Source: Ornithinimicrobium ciconiae (lineage in GTDB: Bacteria; Actinomycetota; Actinomycetes; Actinomycetales; Dermatophilaceae). Taken from it: a stretch of 64,000 bases of DNA. Shown piece after piece: positions 1-7,819 of this stretch. The stretch is taken from the NCBI RefSeq assembly GCF_007197575.1, contig NZ_CP041616.1, positions 2,914,001 to 2,978,000 on the forward strand, in the 5' to 3' direction. Made by a program: the position numbers and the translations under genes. Numbering within the stretch: position 1 is the stretch's first letter; each line of letters starts with the position of its first letter. The notes beneath the pieces were generated by a model. That model made no database searches, was not told the origin of the DNA, and worked only from the letters and a program-made list of their open reading frames with translations.

Positions 1-179
1 TCGCCGGATGCACCGTGCCCGGCACCTACTGCGACGCCCACCACCTAGCCTGGTGGTCCCGCGAAGGCGGCACCGACATCCTCAACCTCGTCCTACTCTG
101 CCCACGACACCACACCCTCGTCCACGACAAAGACCTCACCGCCACCATCCGAGGATCCAACGTCACCTGGCACCTCTAA
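1..179 (+). CDS. HNH endonuclease / DUF222-type protein, C-terminal end (partial)
   Basis: The window opens inside this gene; 59 codons remain before a TAA stop. The fragment carries a complete HNH-type metal-binding region: a Cys near its start, a second Cys followed by DAHHLAWW, an Asn in the ILNLVLLC stretch, and CPRHH near the end, where the histidines would bind the catalytic metal. This matches the C-terminus of the DUF222/HNH proteins that are present in many copies in high-GC actinobacteria and whose role is largely unknown. The N-terminal DUF222 part lies outside the window, so the family assignment rests on the HNH end alone. A small hairpin follows at 195-214. Confidence 0.75.
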   Translation, partial: AGCTVPGTYCDAHHLAWWSREGGTDILNLVLLCPRHHTLVHDKDLTATIRGSNVTWHL

Positions 180-194
180 CCACCACGCCCCACA

Positions 195-214
195 GCCCGG
201 CCCACCAGCCGGGC
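195..214 (+). terminator. Hairpin after the HNH gene
   Basis: GCCCGGC and GCCGGGC form a 7-bp stem around a 6-nt loop, 16 nt after the stop codon of the HNH gene. No T-run follows, as is usual for high-GC actinobacterial terminators. The rest of the 180-426 gap shows no gene or repeat that I can support. Confidence 0.4.
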
Positions 215-426
215 CACAAACACGCGCCCAGGGCCGCCATTGGCAGGCAGACCCTGGCCGCACCCCCGACACCACCATGGCCGACCCGGCCACGGCGCCT
301 TCTGCAGCGCTCACTCCATGGACGGAAACATGCGCTTCCTCGCCGCGTGGGGAACCCCGACCGACCCCAGGGCGTCGCACCAGCGACGGGTCGCCACGAG
401 GGCGCCCGAGGACGGGGACAGCGACG

Positions 427-933
427 ATGGGCAATCTGTTAGCGCTCCTGGTGGCGGCGCTCCTGGCGACGCTGGGCTTCACCAGTTGCACGGGGACCAC
501 CCCGCCGTTGGACCCTGACCCGCCCCTGGATCCTGGCCCTGCGGCATACCAGGTCGGCAGCACCCTCGCGCAGTGGGACGAGGGCACCTTCCCCGAGGTC
601 GTCGACAACCCGGAGATTCCCCTTGGCCACCGACTCATCACCACCGAGACCGAGCGGGATGCACTGTTGGACAGTGACCCCGGACTCCCCGACCTGTCCG
701 AGGTCGCTGCGGTCGATCTGGAGCTCAGCGTCCTGGTTGTCGGCGGTTACCACTCCTGCCAGGAGCAGGGCGCGGTCTACACCAACAATGCGGTGGTCTG
801 GTTCGACGCCGTCGTGCCTGCCTCGGACGAACACATCGACTGTGCCTGATCGCCGTTCACCGCGCAGATCATCGAGGTCCCCCGCGAGGTCTTCCAGGAC
901 GAGCCCGCCCTGGTGACCCCGCCCTGGGACTGA
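427..933 (+). pseudogene. Small lipoprotein-like gene interrupted by an in-frame TGA
   Basis: The reading frame from ATG 427 encodes a hydrophobic leader (GNLLALLVAALLATLGF) followed by TSC, a weak lipobox, so the product would be a secreted lipoprotein of unknown function. The frame meets TGA at 847-849 after 140 codons, directly after the residues HIDCA. The same frame then continues without interruption for 27 more codons, including the fluent stretch FTAQIIEVPREVF, to a second TGA at 931-933. I read this as a single 168-codon gene in which a Trp codon (TGG) probably became TGA. The truncated 140-residue form may still be made. A sequencing error is the other simple explanation; selenocysteine is unlikely because no SECIS-like element or selenoprotein family is apparent. 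Confidence 0.6.
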
Positions 934-945
934 GTCGGGACACGG

Positions 946-2502
946 TCACACGGCGTAGGAGCCAAGTGCGCCGTGCAGGTCCTGGGCCACCTTGGCGGTG
1001 ACGCGGGTCCCCTCGGCTGTGTGCTCCTCGGTGAGCACGTCACCCTCGGCGTGCAGCCGGCTGACCAGGTCGCCGCGGTCGTAGGGCACCAGCACGTCAA
1101 CCTCGATCTCGGGTCGTGGCAGCGCCGCCTCGACCATGGCGATCAGCGCCTCCATCCCCTGCCCGGTGCGCGCCGAGACAATGGCGACGTCGGGATAGGC
1201 CCGCTGCAGCCGGTCCAGCACGTCGGGGTCGGCCACGTCGGCCTTGTTGACCGCAATGATCTCGCGGATGTCACCGGCGTCGACGTCGGCGAGCACCTCG
1301 TGCACCGCCACGATCTGACCCTCGGGGTCGGGGTGGGCACCGTCGACCACGTGCAGCAGCAGGTCGGCGTCGGCGGCCTCCTCCAGCGTGGAGCGGAAGG
1401 CCTCGACCAGCTGGTGCGGCAGCGAGCGCACGAACCCGACCGTGTCGGTGAGCGTGTAGGTCCGCCCGTCGGAGCTCTCTGCCCGGCGGACCGTGGTGTC
1501 CAGCGTCGCGAACAGCTGGTCCTGCACCAGGACACCGGCGCCGGTCAGCCTGTTGAGCAAGGAGGACTTGCCAGCGTTGGTGTAGCCGACGATCGCGACC
1601 GAGGGCACCTGGTTGACCTTGCGGGAGGCCCGCTTGGTGTCGCGCTTGGTCTTCATCCCCTTGATGTCGCGCCGGAGTTTGGCGATCCGCTGGTTGATCC
1701 GTCGACGGTCCAGCTCGATCTTGGTCTCACCCGGTCCGCGCGAGCCGATGCCCTCACCGCCGGCGACCCGCCCACCTGCCTGGCGGGACATCGACTCACC
1801 CCAGCCGCGCAGGCGCGGCAGGAGGTACTGCAGTTGCGCCAACTCGACCTGCGCCCGGCCCTCCCGGGACTTGGCGTGCTGGGCGAAGATGTCCAGGATC
1901 AGCGCGGTGCGGTCGATCACCTTGACCTTGACGACGTCCTCCAGGGCGCGGCGCTGAGAAGGACCCAGCTCGCCGTCGATGATGACGGTGTCCGCGCCCT
2001 CGGCGATCACGATGTCGCGCAGCTCCTGTGCCTTGCCCGAGCCCAGGTAGGTCGCGGGGTCGGGGTTGGTGCGGCGCTGGATCAGACCCTCGAGCACGGT
2101 CGAGCCGGCCGTCTCGGCGAGGGCCGCGAGCTCGCGCAGCGAGTTCTCAGCGTCGGTCTGCGTCCCCTCGGTCCAGATGCCGCCCAGCACGACCCGCTCG
2201 AGGCGCAGCTGGCGGTACTCGACCTCGGTGACGTCCTCGAGCTCGGTGGACAGGCCCGGCACGCGGCGCAGCGCCTCGCGCTCCTCGCGGTCGAACTGCT
2301 CACCGTCAAAGTCCTGCAGGCCCTCGTCGTATGTCGGGTCGCCCGGGTCGGCGTTCAGGGCATCAGCCCGCCGGTCCAGCAGGCGGACCCGGTCGGCCTC
2401 CACCTCGCGGGTGTGCCGTGCGTCAGTGTGGGACGTTTCGGTGGTGCTGGCGTCGTCGACCGTGCTGGCGTCGGCGGTGCGGTTCATCTCAGTGTTCGTC
2501 AT
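946..2502 (-). CDS. hflX: Ribosome-associated GTPase HflX
   Basis: This 518-residue protein is a GTPase of the HflX family, which binds the 50S subunit and rescues or splits stalled ribosomes. The G domain is clear: the P-loop GYTNAGKSS near residue 305, DTVGFV as G3 and NKAD as G4. Before it lies the family-specific glycine-rich segment ending in GGEGIGSRGPGETK. The first 80 residues are an acidic, low-complexity extension that makes it longer than the roughly 430-residue E. coli protein, as is common in actinobacteria. ATG 2502 is preceded by GAGGAG at a good distance. It is divergent from the methyltransferase at 2570, with only 67 bp between the starts. Confidence 0.95.
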   Translation of the reverse strand: MTNTEMNRTADASTVDDASTTETSHTDARHTREVEADRVRLLDRRADALNADPGDPTYDEGLQDFDGEQFDREEREALRRVPGLSTELEDVTEVEYRQLRLERVVLGGIWTEGTQTDAENSLRELAALAETAGSTVLEGLIQRRTNPDPATYLGSGKAQELRDIVIAEGADTVIIDGELGPSQRRALEDVVKVKVIDRTALILDIFAQHAKSREGRAQVELAQLQYLLPRLRGWGESMSRQAGGRVAGGEGIGSRGPGETKIELDRRRINQRIAKLRRDIKGMKTKRDTKRASRKVNQVPSVAIVGYTNAGKSSLLNRLTGAGVLVQDQLFATLDTTVRRAESSDGRTYTLTDTVGFVRSLPHQLVEAFRSTLEEAADADLLLHVVDGAHPDPEGQIVAVHEVLADVDAGDIREIIAVNKADVADPDVLDRLQRAYPDVAIVSARTGQGMEALIAMVEAALPRPEIEVDVLVPYDRGDLVSRLHAEGDVLTEEHTAEGTRVTAKVAQDLHGALGSYAV

Positions 2503-2556
2503 ATTCTCCTCAGGGTCTCACCGTTCAACGCCCGGGACCACTCATTTCGTCCCGTC

Positions 2557-2562
2557 TAGACT
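2557..2562 (+). promoter_or_regulatory. -10 hexamer TAGACT, leaderless type, for the methyltransferase
   Basis: TAGACT matches the actinobacterial TANNNT -10 consensus and is followed by 7 nt and then ATG 2570. This places the predicted transcript start at or beside the A of the start codon. No Shine-Dalgarno sequence is visible. Confidence 0.6.
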
Positions 2563-2569
2563 TCCCGCG

Positions 2570-3172
2570 ATGCCTCAGGACCACTACTTCTCCGCCGAAC
2601 CCGCCTCGCCCTCCGAGCTGCGCGAGCGCCGCGTCGTGCTCGCCGGGCGCTCCGTCACCGTGCAGACCGCGGGTGGGATCTTCTCTCCCGACGGCATCGA
2701 CAAGGGCACGGCCGTGCTGCTCAGGCACGCCCCGGCGCCCCCGTCGACGGGGACCTTCCTGGACCTCGGCTGCGGCTGGGGGCCCTTGGCCCTGACCCTG
2801 GCCCTGCACTCCCCCGACGCCACGGTGCACGCCGTGGACGTCAACCAGCGGGCGCTGGACCTGGTGCGCCGCAATGCAGCAGCCCTCGGGTGCGCGGTGG
2901 CCACCGGGACACCGGATGAGGTCCCCGGCGACACGGCATACGACCTGATCTGGTCCAACCCGCCGATCCGGGTCGGCAAGGCCGTCCTGCACGAGATGAT
3001 GCGCACGTGGCTGCCCCGACTGGCGCCGAGCGGACAGGCCTGGTTGGTGGTGCAGAAGAACCTCGGCGCCGACTCGCTGCAGAAGTGGCTGGCCAGTGAG
3101 TTCCCGGACCTGGCGGTGGACCGTCCGGCCACCAGCGGCGGGTTCCGGCTCATCCGGGTGGCGCGTCCCTGA
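2570..3172 (+). CDS. Class I SAM-dependent methyltransferase, RsmC/MTS family
   Basis: The 200-residue protein has the small-domain methyltransferase fold of the RsmC/RlmG (MTS, PF05175) group. The SAM-binding motif I is LDLGCGWGPLAL around residue 65, an acidic VDVN follows at the end of the second strand, and the catalytic NPPI motif (SNPPIRVGK) is typical of enzymes that methylate an exocyclic amino group of a base. By family it probably modifies guanine in rRNA, but it lacks the duplicated N-terminal domain of true RsmC, so the exact target is open. Its 3' end overlaps the end of the convergent membrane-protein gene by 23 nt. Confidence 0.85.
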   Translation: MPQDHYFSAEPASPSELRERRVVLAGRSVTVQTAGGIFSPDGIDKGTAVLLRHAPAPPSTGTFLDLGCGWGPLALTLALHSPDATVHAVDVNQRALDLVRRNAAALGCAVATGTPDEVPGDTAYDLIWSNPPIRVGKAVLHEMMRTWLPRLAPSGQAWLVVQKNLGADSLQKWLASEFPDLAVDRPATSGGFRLIRVARP

Positions 3173-3569
3173 CCGGACGGGACGTCAGTCCGATCCCCAC
3201 CATGGCCCCCGCCGCACCGAGCCCCTCAGCGAGCGCACTGATCATCTTGGGGGCGGACCAGAACGGGTCATGCATCGCCGGGACGGGTCCGATCGCCGGC
3301 ACGTCGGCATAGGTGTAGAGCAGGGCCGGCACGAAGGCCGACAGCGCCACCGCTCCCGCCACCAGGTAGGCCAGCCGGGAGGGACGCAGCGCCAGATTTC
3401 CCGCCGCGAGCAGCGCCAGGACCGCCTGGATCCGGAACAGCCACCCCCCGCCGATGCCACCGGGAGCCGCGAGCTGCATGTCGGAGGCCAGAGCGAGATG
3501 GACGCCCGCGTCGACGAGCAGCGCCAGCACTACCAGCCCCCGGACGACGCGTTCGGCCACCGCTCTCAC
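3150..3569 (-). CDS. Four-helix membrane protein of unknown function
   Basis: The product is 139 residues and almost entirely hydrophobic, with about four predicted membrane segments (near residues 8-28, 45-60, 66-88 and 108-128). It has no recognised catalytic motif. Its GTG start sits inside GTGA, sharing 4 nt with the stop of the upstream cupredoxin gene, so the two are translated in a coupled way. This suggests a membrane partner for the copper-binding lipoprotein, which is inference. I do not recognise the family. Confidence 0.75.
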   Translation of the reverse strand: MRAVAERVVRGLVVLALLVDAGVHLALASDMQLAAPGGIGGGWLFRIQAVLALLAAGNLALRPSRLAYLVAGAVALSAFVPALLYTYADVPAIGPVPAMHDPFWSAPKMISALAEGLGAAGAMVGIGLTSRPVRDAPPG

Positions 3570-3994
3570 CCAACCGTCAGCACCGAGACCATCGACGGGT
3601 GCGGGATGCAGTAGTAGGAGTACTCCCCCGGCTCGTCCGGGGCCGTGAAAGTCACCGTCTCGCCCGGCCCCACCTCCACGTCGAACAGCCCGTCCTCGTC
3701 CGAGGTGACGGTGTGGCCGACGTTGTCCTCGTTGTGGACGGTCACCTCGGCACCGGGCTCGATCGTGCCGGTGGTCTCATAGTCGAAGTCGACGATGGTG
3801 ATCAGCGCGGCGCCCTCCTCGACGGTGATCTCCGGTGTGTCCGTCTCGTCACCACCGGAGCAGCCGGACAGCACTGCCGGCAGTATGCCGAGGGTCAGGA
3901 CCGCAGCGGCGAGGCGGCGACCGATGGGCTGGCTCGGGCGGGGTGTGTTCGGGCGGGGTGTGTTCAGGCTCGGGCGGGGTGTGCTGACGCTCAT
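3566..3994 (-). CDS. Plastocyanin-like (cupredoxin) lipoprotein
   Basis: From ATG 3994 the protein is 142 residues. It starts with a Pro/Arg-rich segment of repeated TPRP units, then a membrane leader ending in the lipobox LSGC, so it should be anchored on the outside of the membrane. The C-terminal 90 residues form a cupredoxin domain whose copper ligands can all be seen: His in NVGHTV, then Cys, His and Met in YYCIPHPSM. It probably carries electrons or buffers copper. A longer reading from 4045 would add 17 unlikely residues. The TPRP units reflect short DNA repeats (CGGGCGGGGTGTGTT) at about 3948-3986. The downstream membrane gene overlaps it by 4 nt. Confidence 0.85.
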   Translation of the reverse strand: MSVSTPRPSLNTPRPNTPRPSQPIGRRLAAAVLTLGILPAVLSGCSGGDETDTPEITVEEGAALITIVDFDYETTGTIEPGAEVTVHNEDNVGHTVTSDEDGLFDVEVGPGETVTFTAPDEPGEYSYYCIPHPSMVSVLTVG

Positions 3995-4066
3995 GCCGGA
4001 TTGTACGGCGCCCGGCCCCCGGTGGATTGGGTCCAGGTCCGCCACGCCCTCGGGGTGTGCCCTGGC

Positions 4067-5395
4067 TCAGCGCCCTGGCCCGGTCCGGGTGTGCGCGTGG
4101 GAGAACGGGGTCGTCGCCACCACGACCCCTGCGATCGCGTTGAGGACGAGCCAGGCCGTGATGGTGGCGATCATGCCCGCCTCGTCGGCCAGCAGACCGC
4201 CGACGATCCCGCCGATCGGCACGATGCCCATGGTCAGCGTGCGCCGGGTCGCGGACACCCGGCCCATCAGGTCGGTCGGGGTCAGCTCCGCGGCGATGCC
4301 GGACAGCAGCACGTTGTAGGCCACGATCGCCACTCCCCAGAGGAAGGATCCAGCCAGCAGCCAGGTAGTGGCCCGGTCCTGGTCCAGCAGTGCGGTCAGG
4401 GTCAGCGCCGCGACCGGAGCCAGGAGCAGGACGCAGCCGCGCAGCGCCCGCGGCGTCCCCAGTCGGTCACCGAGCGGGACCGCCACCAGCGACCCGAGCA
4501 GCCCACCGACGCCTCCGGCCGAGACCAGCAGCCCGAGCACCGTCGGGCCGAGGTCCAGCTCACGCAGCACGAGCACGACCTCCACCGCGGAGTGCACGGC
4601 CAGGCCCAGGTTGACCAGCATCGAGCCGAGGGTGAGCCGCCACAGGGTGCGGCGCTCACGCAGGGTCGACCACCCCACCGCTGCCTCACGGAAGAACCGG
4701 GACAGGGCACTGCTCGGGTCCTCCGCGTGGACGGCCGACGCCTCCTGGGCCGCCGACGCCTCCTGGGCCGCCTCGGCGGTGTCACCTACGCGCAACCGCA
4801 GCACCACCAGGGCAGCCAGGGCGGTGAGCGCGGCGGCCACCGCCAGGGTCGTCCCGGCGCCGGCGAGGGCCACGAGCAGACCGGCGAGCGCGGGCACCAC
4901 CAGGGAGATCAGAGACTCTGCGGACTGCATCCGGGAGACGAGTCGGGACACCCCGGCGGCACCCACCACCCTGGGGGCGATCGCCGTCTGGGTCGTCTCG
5001 ACGACCACGGCGGCGGTCCCGGCGAGGGTCGCGACGGCATACAGATGGAGCAGGGTGAGGGCATCGAGCCCCCAGGCGAGGACGAGGCTGCCCAGCAGGG
5101 CCGCCCGGAGCAGTCCGGACGCGAGGAGCAGGCGGACGGTCGGAGAGCGGTCGACCAGCACCCCGATGGGGATGCCCAGGACCAGGAAGGCCAGGGTGCC
5201 GAGGGCGTTGAGCAGCCCCATCTGGGCGGCGGTGGCACCGAGCACCACGACGGCGAGGAAGTCGGTGGCCAGGTCGGCGACGGTGCGACCGGACGCATCG
5301 ATTGCGTTGGACAGGATGAGCGGCCTGTCGGACTGTCGACCGGATGGCGCGGCGGGGCCGGAGTTGTGGGACGGGTCAGGGGTGCGCGAAGGCAT
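4067..5395 (-). CDS. MFS transporter (MFS_3 / EntS-like exporter)
   Basis: The 442-residue protein has the twelve hydrophobic segments of a major facilitator. The cytoplasmic loop after helix 2 carries GVLVDRSPTVRLLL, close to the motif-A pattern. The central loop contains a duplicated segment (EASAAQ) that reflects an 18-nt direct repeat near 4738-4773. The nearest families are the MFS_3 exporters, which include enterobactin and macrolide exporters; the substrate cannot be told from sequence. ATG 5395 has GAGGTG upstream. The 5396-5622 gap before miaA shows no gene, only short GGTGGCCGG repeats near 5550. Confidence 0.85.
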   Translation of the reverse strand: MPSRTPDPSHNSGPAAPSGRQSDRPLILSNAIDASGRTVADLATDFLAVVVLGATAAQMGLLNALGTLAFLVLGIPIGVLVDRSPTVRLLLASGLLRAALLGSLVLAWGLDALTLLHLYAVATLAGTAAVVVETTQTAIAPRVVGAAGVSRLVSRMQSAESLISLVVPALAGLLVALAGAGTTLAVAAALTALAALVVLRLRVGDTAEAAQEASAAQEASAVHAEDPSSALSRFFREAAVGWSTLRERRTLWRLTLGSMLVNLGLAVHSAVEVVLVLRELDLGPTVLGLLVSAGGVGGLLGSLVAVPLGDRLGTPRALRGCVLLLAPVAALTLTALLDQDRATTWLLAGSFLWGVAIVAYNVLLSGIAAELTPTDLMGRVSATRRTLTMGIVPIGGIVGGLLADEAGMIATITAWLVLNAIAGVVVATTPFSHAHTRTGPGR

Positions 5396-5622
5396 GAGTC
5401 ACCTCAGGGAGAGCTAGGAAGGACAGAGCACGTCGACACCGGCCCGGCGCAATCGGTGCGCGGGCCTGCGGGTGTCAGCGGCGACTCAGAGGCTGTCGCT
5501 GCGAGCTCTGAAGAACACGTCTCTCTTCCTGGGCGCGGGTCGGCCGAGTGCTGGTGGCCGGTTCTCGGTGGCCGGGTGACCTGGCCGAATGCACTCTAAC
5601 CCCCCTGTCGACCGACCACGCT

Positions 5623-6561
5623 CTAAGGCTCGTGGGACTGCAGCGCGAGGACCGCGCCCACGGCCCGGTCGAGCAGATCGTCCGCGTCGTGCGGCAGCCA
5701 GGTGATCCGCGGGTCGGGTCGGAACCATGACTCCTGCCGGCGCACCAGGCGTCGGGTCGCGGCGACGGTGTCGGCCCGGGCGCTTCCCTCGTCGGCCTCA
5801 CCGTCGAGGAGAGCCAGCACCTGTGCGTAGCCGATGGCCCGCGACGCCGTGCGTCCGCTCCGCAGACCCTGACCTTCCAGCGAGCGCACCTCCGCCACCA
5901 ACCCTTGCTCCCACATGCGGTCGACACGCCGGGAGATGCGGGTGTCGAGCACGGCACGCTCAGCGGTCAGGCCGAGTTGGAGGCTCGGGACGGCATACTC
6001 CCGCCGCGGCAGGGTGGCGCTGAACGGTCGGCCGGTCAGCTCGATGACCTCCAGGGCCCGCACGATCCGGCGGCCGTTGCGCGGCTCGATCCGGTCGGCC
6101 GCCTCCGGATCGGTGGCACGCAGGCGGGCATACAGCGCCCCGACCCCCGCATGCGCCAGCTCGGCCTCCCACCGGGCCCGCACCTGCGGATCCGTCGGTG
6201 GGATCTCGAGGCGGTCCAGCAGCGCCCGGACATAGAGACCGGACCCTCCCACGATGATCGGCAGGTGGCCGCGTCCGCGGATCGCGGCGAGGTCGGCCCG
6301 GGCCGCCACCTGGTATGCCGCGACGCTCGCCTCCTCGACGACGTCCAGCACATCGAGCTGGTGGTGGGTGATCCCCTCACGCTCGCCGCAGGTGAGCTTG
6401 GCGGTGCCGATGTCCATGCCGCGATAGAGCTGGGAAGCGTCGGCGTTGATGATCTCCCCGCCCAGCCGTTGGGCCAGCGCCACCCCCAGGTCTGACTTGC
6501 CCGTGGCGGTCGCCCCCACGATGGCGACCACGGGCAGCGGCTCGGAGACGTTCCCTGGCAC
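5623..6561 (-). CDS. miaA: tRNA dimethylallyltransferase MiaA
   Basis: MiaA adds the dimethylallyl group to A37 of tRNAs that read codons starting with U. From GTG 6561 it is 312 residues, the usual length. The P-loop GATATGKS is at residues 16-23, the DASQLYRGMDIGTAK motif follows, and GGSGLYVRAL and the tRNA-contacting RRQESWFR segment are in place. A longer ORF begins at 6672 inside a perfect palindrome, but the extra 37 residues are not MiaA-like. GTG 6561 is also preceded at 6 nt by CAGACT, a plausible leaderless -10. In many actinobacteria miaA stands near hflX, which is about 3 kb away here on the same strand. Confidence 0.93.
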   Translation of the reverse strand: MPGNVSEPLPVVAIVGATATGKSDLGVALAQRLGGEIINADASQLYRGMDIGTAKLTCGEREGITHHQLDVLDVVEEASVAAYQVAARADLAAIRGRGHLPIIVGGSGLYVRALLDRLEIPPTDPQVRARWEAELAHAGVGALYARLRATDPEAADRIEPRNGRRIVRALEVIELTGRPFSATLPRREYAVPSLQLGLTAERAVLDTRISRRVDRMWEQGLVAEVRSLEGQGLRSGRTASRAIGYAQVLALLDGEADEGSARADTVAATRRLVRRQESWFRPDPRITWLPHDADDLLDRAVGAVLALQSHEP

Positions 6562-6567
6562 GGCCGC

Positions 6568-6573
6568 AGTCTG
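6568..6573 (-). promoter_or_regulatory. Possible -10 hexamer CAGACT for miaA
   Basis: CAGACT lies exactly 6 nt before GTG 6561, the spacing of the leaderless promoters elsewhere in this window. The first base departs from the TANNNT consensus, so this is weaker evidence than for the other sites. Confidence 0.35.
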
Positions 6574-6635
6574 GCACGGGGCGACTCGGCAGGCACTCGA
6601 CGCCCCTTCGCTGCCCGCCCGACGCGAACCTCGTT

Positions 6636-6675
6636 GGGGTGCAGGATCGGTCAGCGCTGACCGATCCTGCACCCC
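6636..6675. repeat. Perfect 40-bp palindrome midway between miaA and the PPDK regulator gene
   Basis: The 20-nt half GGGGTGCAGGATCGGTCAGC is followed immediately, with no spacer, by its exact reverse complement. The next base pair outward does not match, so 40 bp is the full length. The symmetry axis lies 94.5 bp from GTG 6561 of miaA and 94.5 bp from ATG 6750 of the divergent gene. There is no T-run on either side and both genes point away from it, so a terminator is a poor explanation. A binding site for a dimeric regulator, a cruciform-forming element or a small dispersed repeat are the alternatives. Confidence 0.95.
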
Positions 6676-6737
6676 GCTGGTTGCCTGTGGCAGCTCGGAT
6701 AGCGTTCCCCATACCTCCCCAAGACTGGTGGTGGCGA

Positions 6738-6743
6738 CATACT
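6738..6743 (+). promoter_or_regulatory. Possible -10 hexamer CATACT for the PPDK regulator gene
   Basis: CATACT is followed by 6 nt and ATG 6750. This is the leaderless spacing, and no Shine-Dalgarno sequence is present. The first base differs from TANNNT. Confidence 0.4.
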
Positions 6744-6749
6744 GGGTCC

Positions 6750-7586
6750 ATGAGTGGCACTCCCCTGGAACTGCACGTGATCGGCGACTCGACCGGTGAC
6801 ACCGCCGCCCGGGTGGCTCGCGCCGCCGCCGCGCAGTATGCGGCCTACGACCTGCGGATCATCCGGCACCCGCGGATCACCTCGCCTGAGGGGCTGCGCG
6901 CCGTCATCCGCCACCTGGACCCGGCGAACACCCGGATGGCCGTCTTCTCCACCGTCGTCGACGACGAGCTGCGAGCCCTGGTCGCGCAGTTGTGTGCTGA
7001 ACGGGCGATCGCCCATGCCGACCTGCTCGAGCCGGCCCTGGCCGCCCTGCAGTCGGCCACCGGGGCGGCCCCCGAGCGGGTCATCCGCCCGGTGGGGGTC
7101 GGGGAGGACTACTTCAAGCGGATCCAGGCCATGGAGTTCGCCATCGCGAACGACGACGGGCACCTGACCAACCCCCTCAGACAGGCCGACATCGTGCTCA
7201 TCGGCGTGTCCCGTTCGGGCAAGACCCCCTTGGCGATGTACCTGGGCTACCTGGGCTACCGGACCTCCAACATCCCCCTGGTGCGCGGCATCGATCCTCC
7301 GGAGGAGCTCTATCGGGTGGACCGGTGGAAGATCGTGGGCCTGACCCTGGATCCGGAGCGGCTCAAGGAGATCCGCCAGAAGCGGGTGCGCGCGCTGGGC
7401 AGCCGTCGCCAGGGCGACGGCTACACCGAGCTGATCCGCATCTATGAGGAGCTCGACGAGGTCAGTTCCATCCAGCGCCGGCTGGGGTGCCCGGTCATCG
7501 ACACGACCGCGCTGGCGCTCGAGGAGGCTGCCGGCCGGGTGATCGAGATCGTCGAGCGGCGCCGTCTGGCCGCCACTGGCAGCTAG
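6750..7586 (+). CDS. Pyruvate phosphate dikinase regulatory protein (PSRP / PpsR, DUF299)
   Basis: This 278-residue protein belongs to the DUF299 family of bifunctional ADP-dependent Ser/Thr kinases and Pi-dependent phosphorylases, which switch PPDK or PEP synthase off and on. It starts with HVIGDSTGDTAARVARAA and has the family P-loop GVSRSGKT at residues 152-159, followed by YLGYLGYRTSNIPLV. The very next gene is its expected target, ppdK. The target carries a Thr two residues before its catalytic His, the usual phosphorylation site of this family. Its stop codon lies inside the first unit of a 16-nt tandem repeat. Confidence 0.92.
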   Translation: MSGTPLELHVIGDSTGDTAARVARAAAAQYAAYDLRIIRHPRITSPEGLRAVIRHLDPANTRMAVFSTVVDDELRALVAQLCAERAIAHADLLEPALAALQSATGAAPERVIRPVGVGEDYFKRIQAMEFAIANDDGHLTNPLRQADIVLIGVSRSGKTPLAMYLGYLGYRTSNIPLVRGIDPPEELYRVDRWKIVGLTLDPERLKEIRQKRVRALGSRRQGDGYTELIRIYEELDEVSSIQRRLGCPVIDTTALALEEAAGRVIEIVERRRLAATGS

Positions 7587-7643
7587 GTCCACTGGCAGTT
7601 AGGTCCACCGGCAGTTAGGTCCACCGGAAGTTAGGTCCAACGG
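7573..7643. repeat. 16-nt tandem repeat, four full units and one partial
   Basis: Units close to CCACTGGCAGTTAGGT start at 7573, 7589, 7605 and 7621, and a partial fifth begins at 7637. Neighbouring units differ by one base each. The first unit contains the last codons and the stop of the PSRP gene, so the array grew from or into a coding end. It is not a multiple of 3. Confidence 0.9.
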
Positions 7644-7752
7644 TCGCACCACACGAGATCCGAGCGTGTCTGCCAGTCGTACCAAGACCTCATCAGTGCC
7701 GACTGTCGGCAAACTCACGTGACCTTCCTCGCCCGAGGATCGCAGCGGCCAG

Positions 7753-7758
7753 TAGTCT
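7753..7758 (+). promoter_or_regulatory. -10 hexamer TAGTCT upstream of ppdK
   Basis: TAGTCT is followed by exactly 6 nt and a GTG codon at 7765 that opens a short ORF ending next to the ppdK start. The same hexamer and spacing precede pdtaS and the mycothione reductase gene. The predicted transcript start is near 7765, giving ppdK a leader of about 55 nt. Confidence 0.5.
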
Positions 7759-7764
7759 GCCCAC

Positions 7765-7818
7765 GTGGGGACGGTGCGGGCCGTCCTGAGCACACGACGT
7801 CACCGAGGAGAGGCCTGA
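7765..7818 (+). CDS. Putative 17-codon leaderless leader ORF before ppdK
   Basis: GTG 7765 opens a frame of 17 codons (MGTVRAVLSTRRHRGEA) whose TGA ends one nucleotide before ATG 7820 of ppdK. The end of the frame contains the GAGGAG ribosome-binding site of ppdK. Ribosomes finishing here would be placed on the ppdK start. The evidence is the TAGTCT hexamer 6 nt upstream and the tight junction; the peptide has no known relative that I can name. Confidence 0.35.
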   Translation: MGTVRAVLSTRRHRGEA

Positions 7819-7819
7819 C

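Noticed and set aside
847..849. TGA as a selenocysteine codon
   Set aside because: No SECIS-like structure, no selenoprotein family and no sel genes in the window; nonsense mutation is simpler.
7599..7793. A 64-codon frame on the minus strand in the PSRP-ppdK gap
   Set aside because: Its end runs through the tandem repeat and it lacks start signals or similarity.
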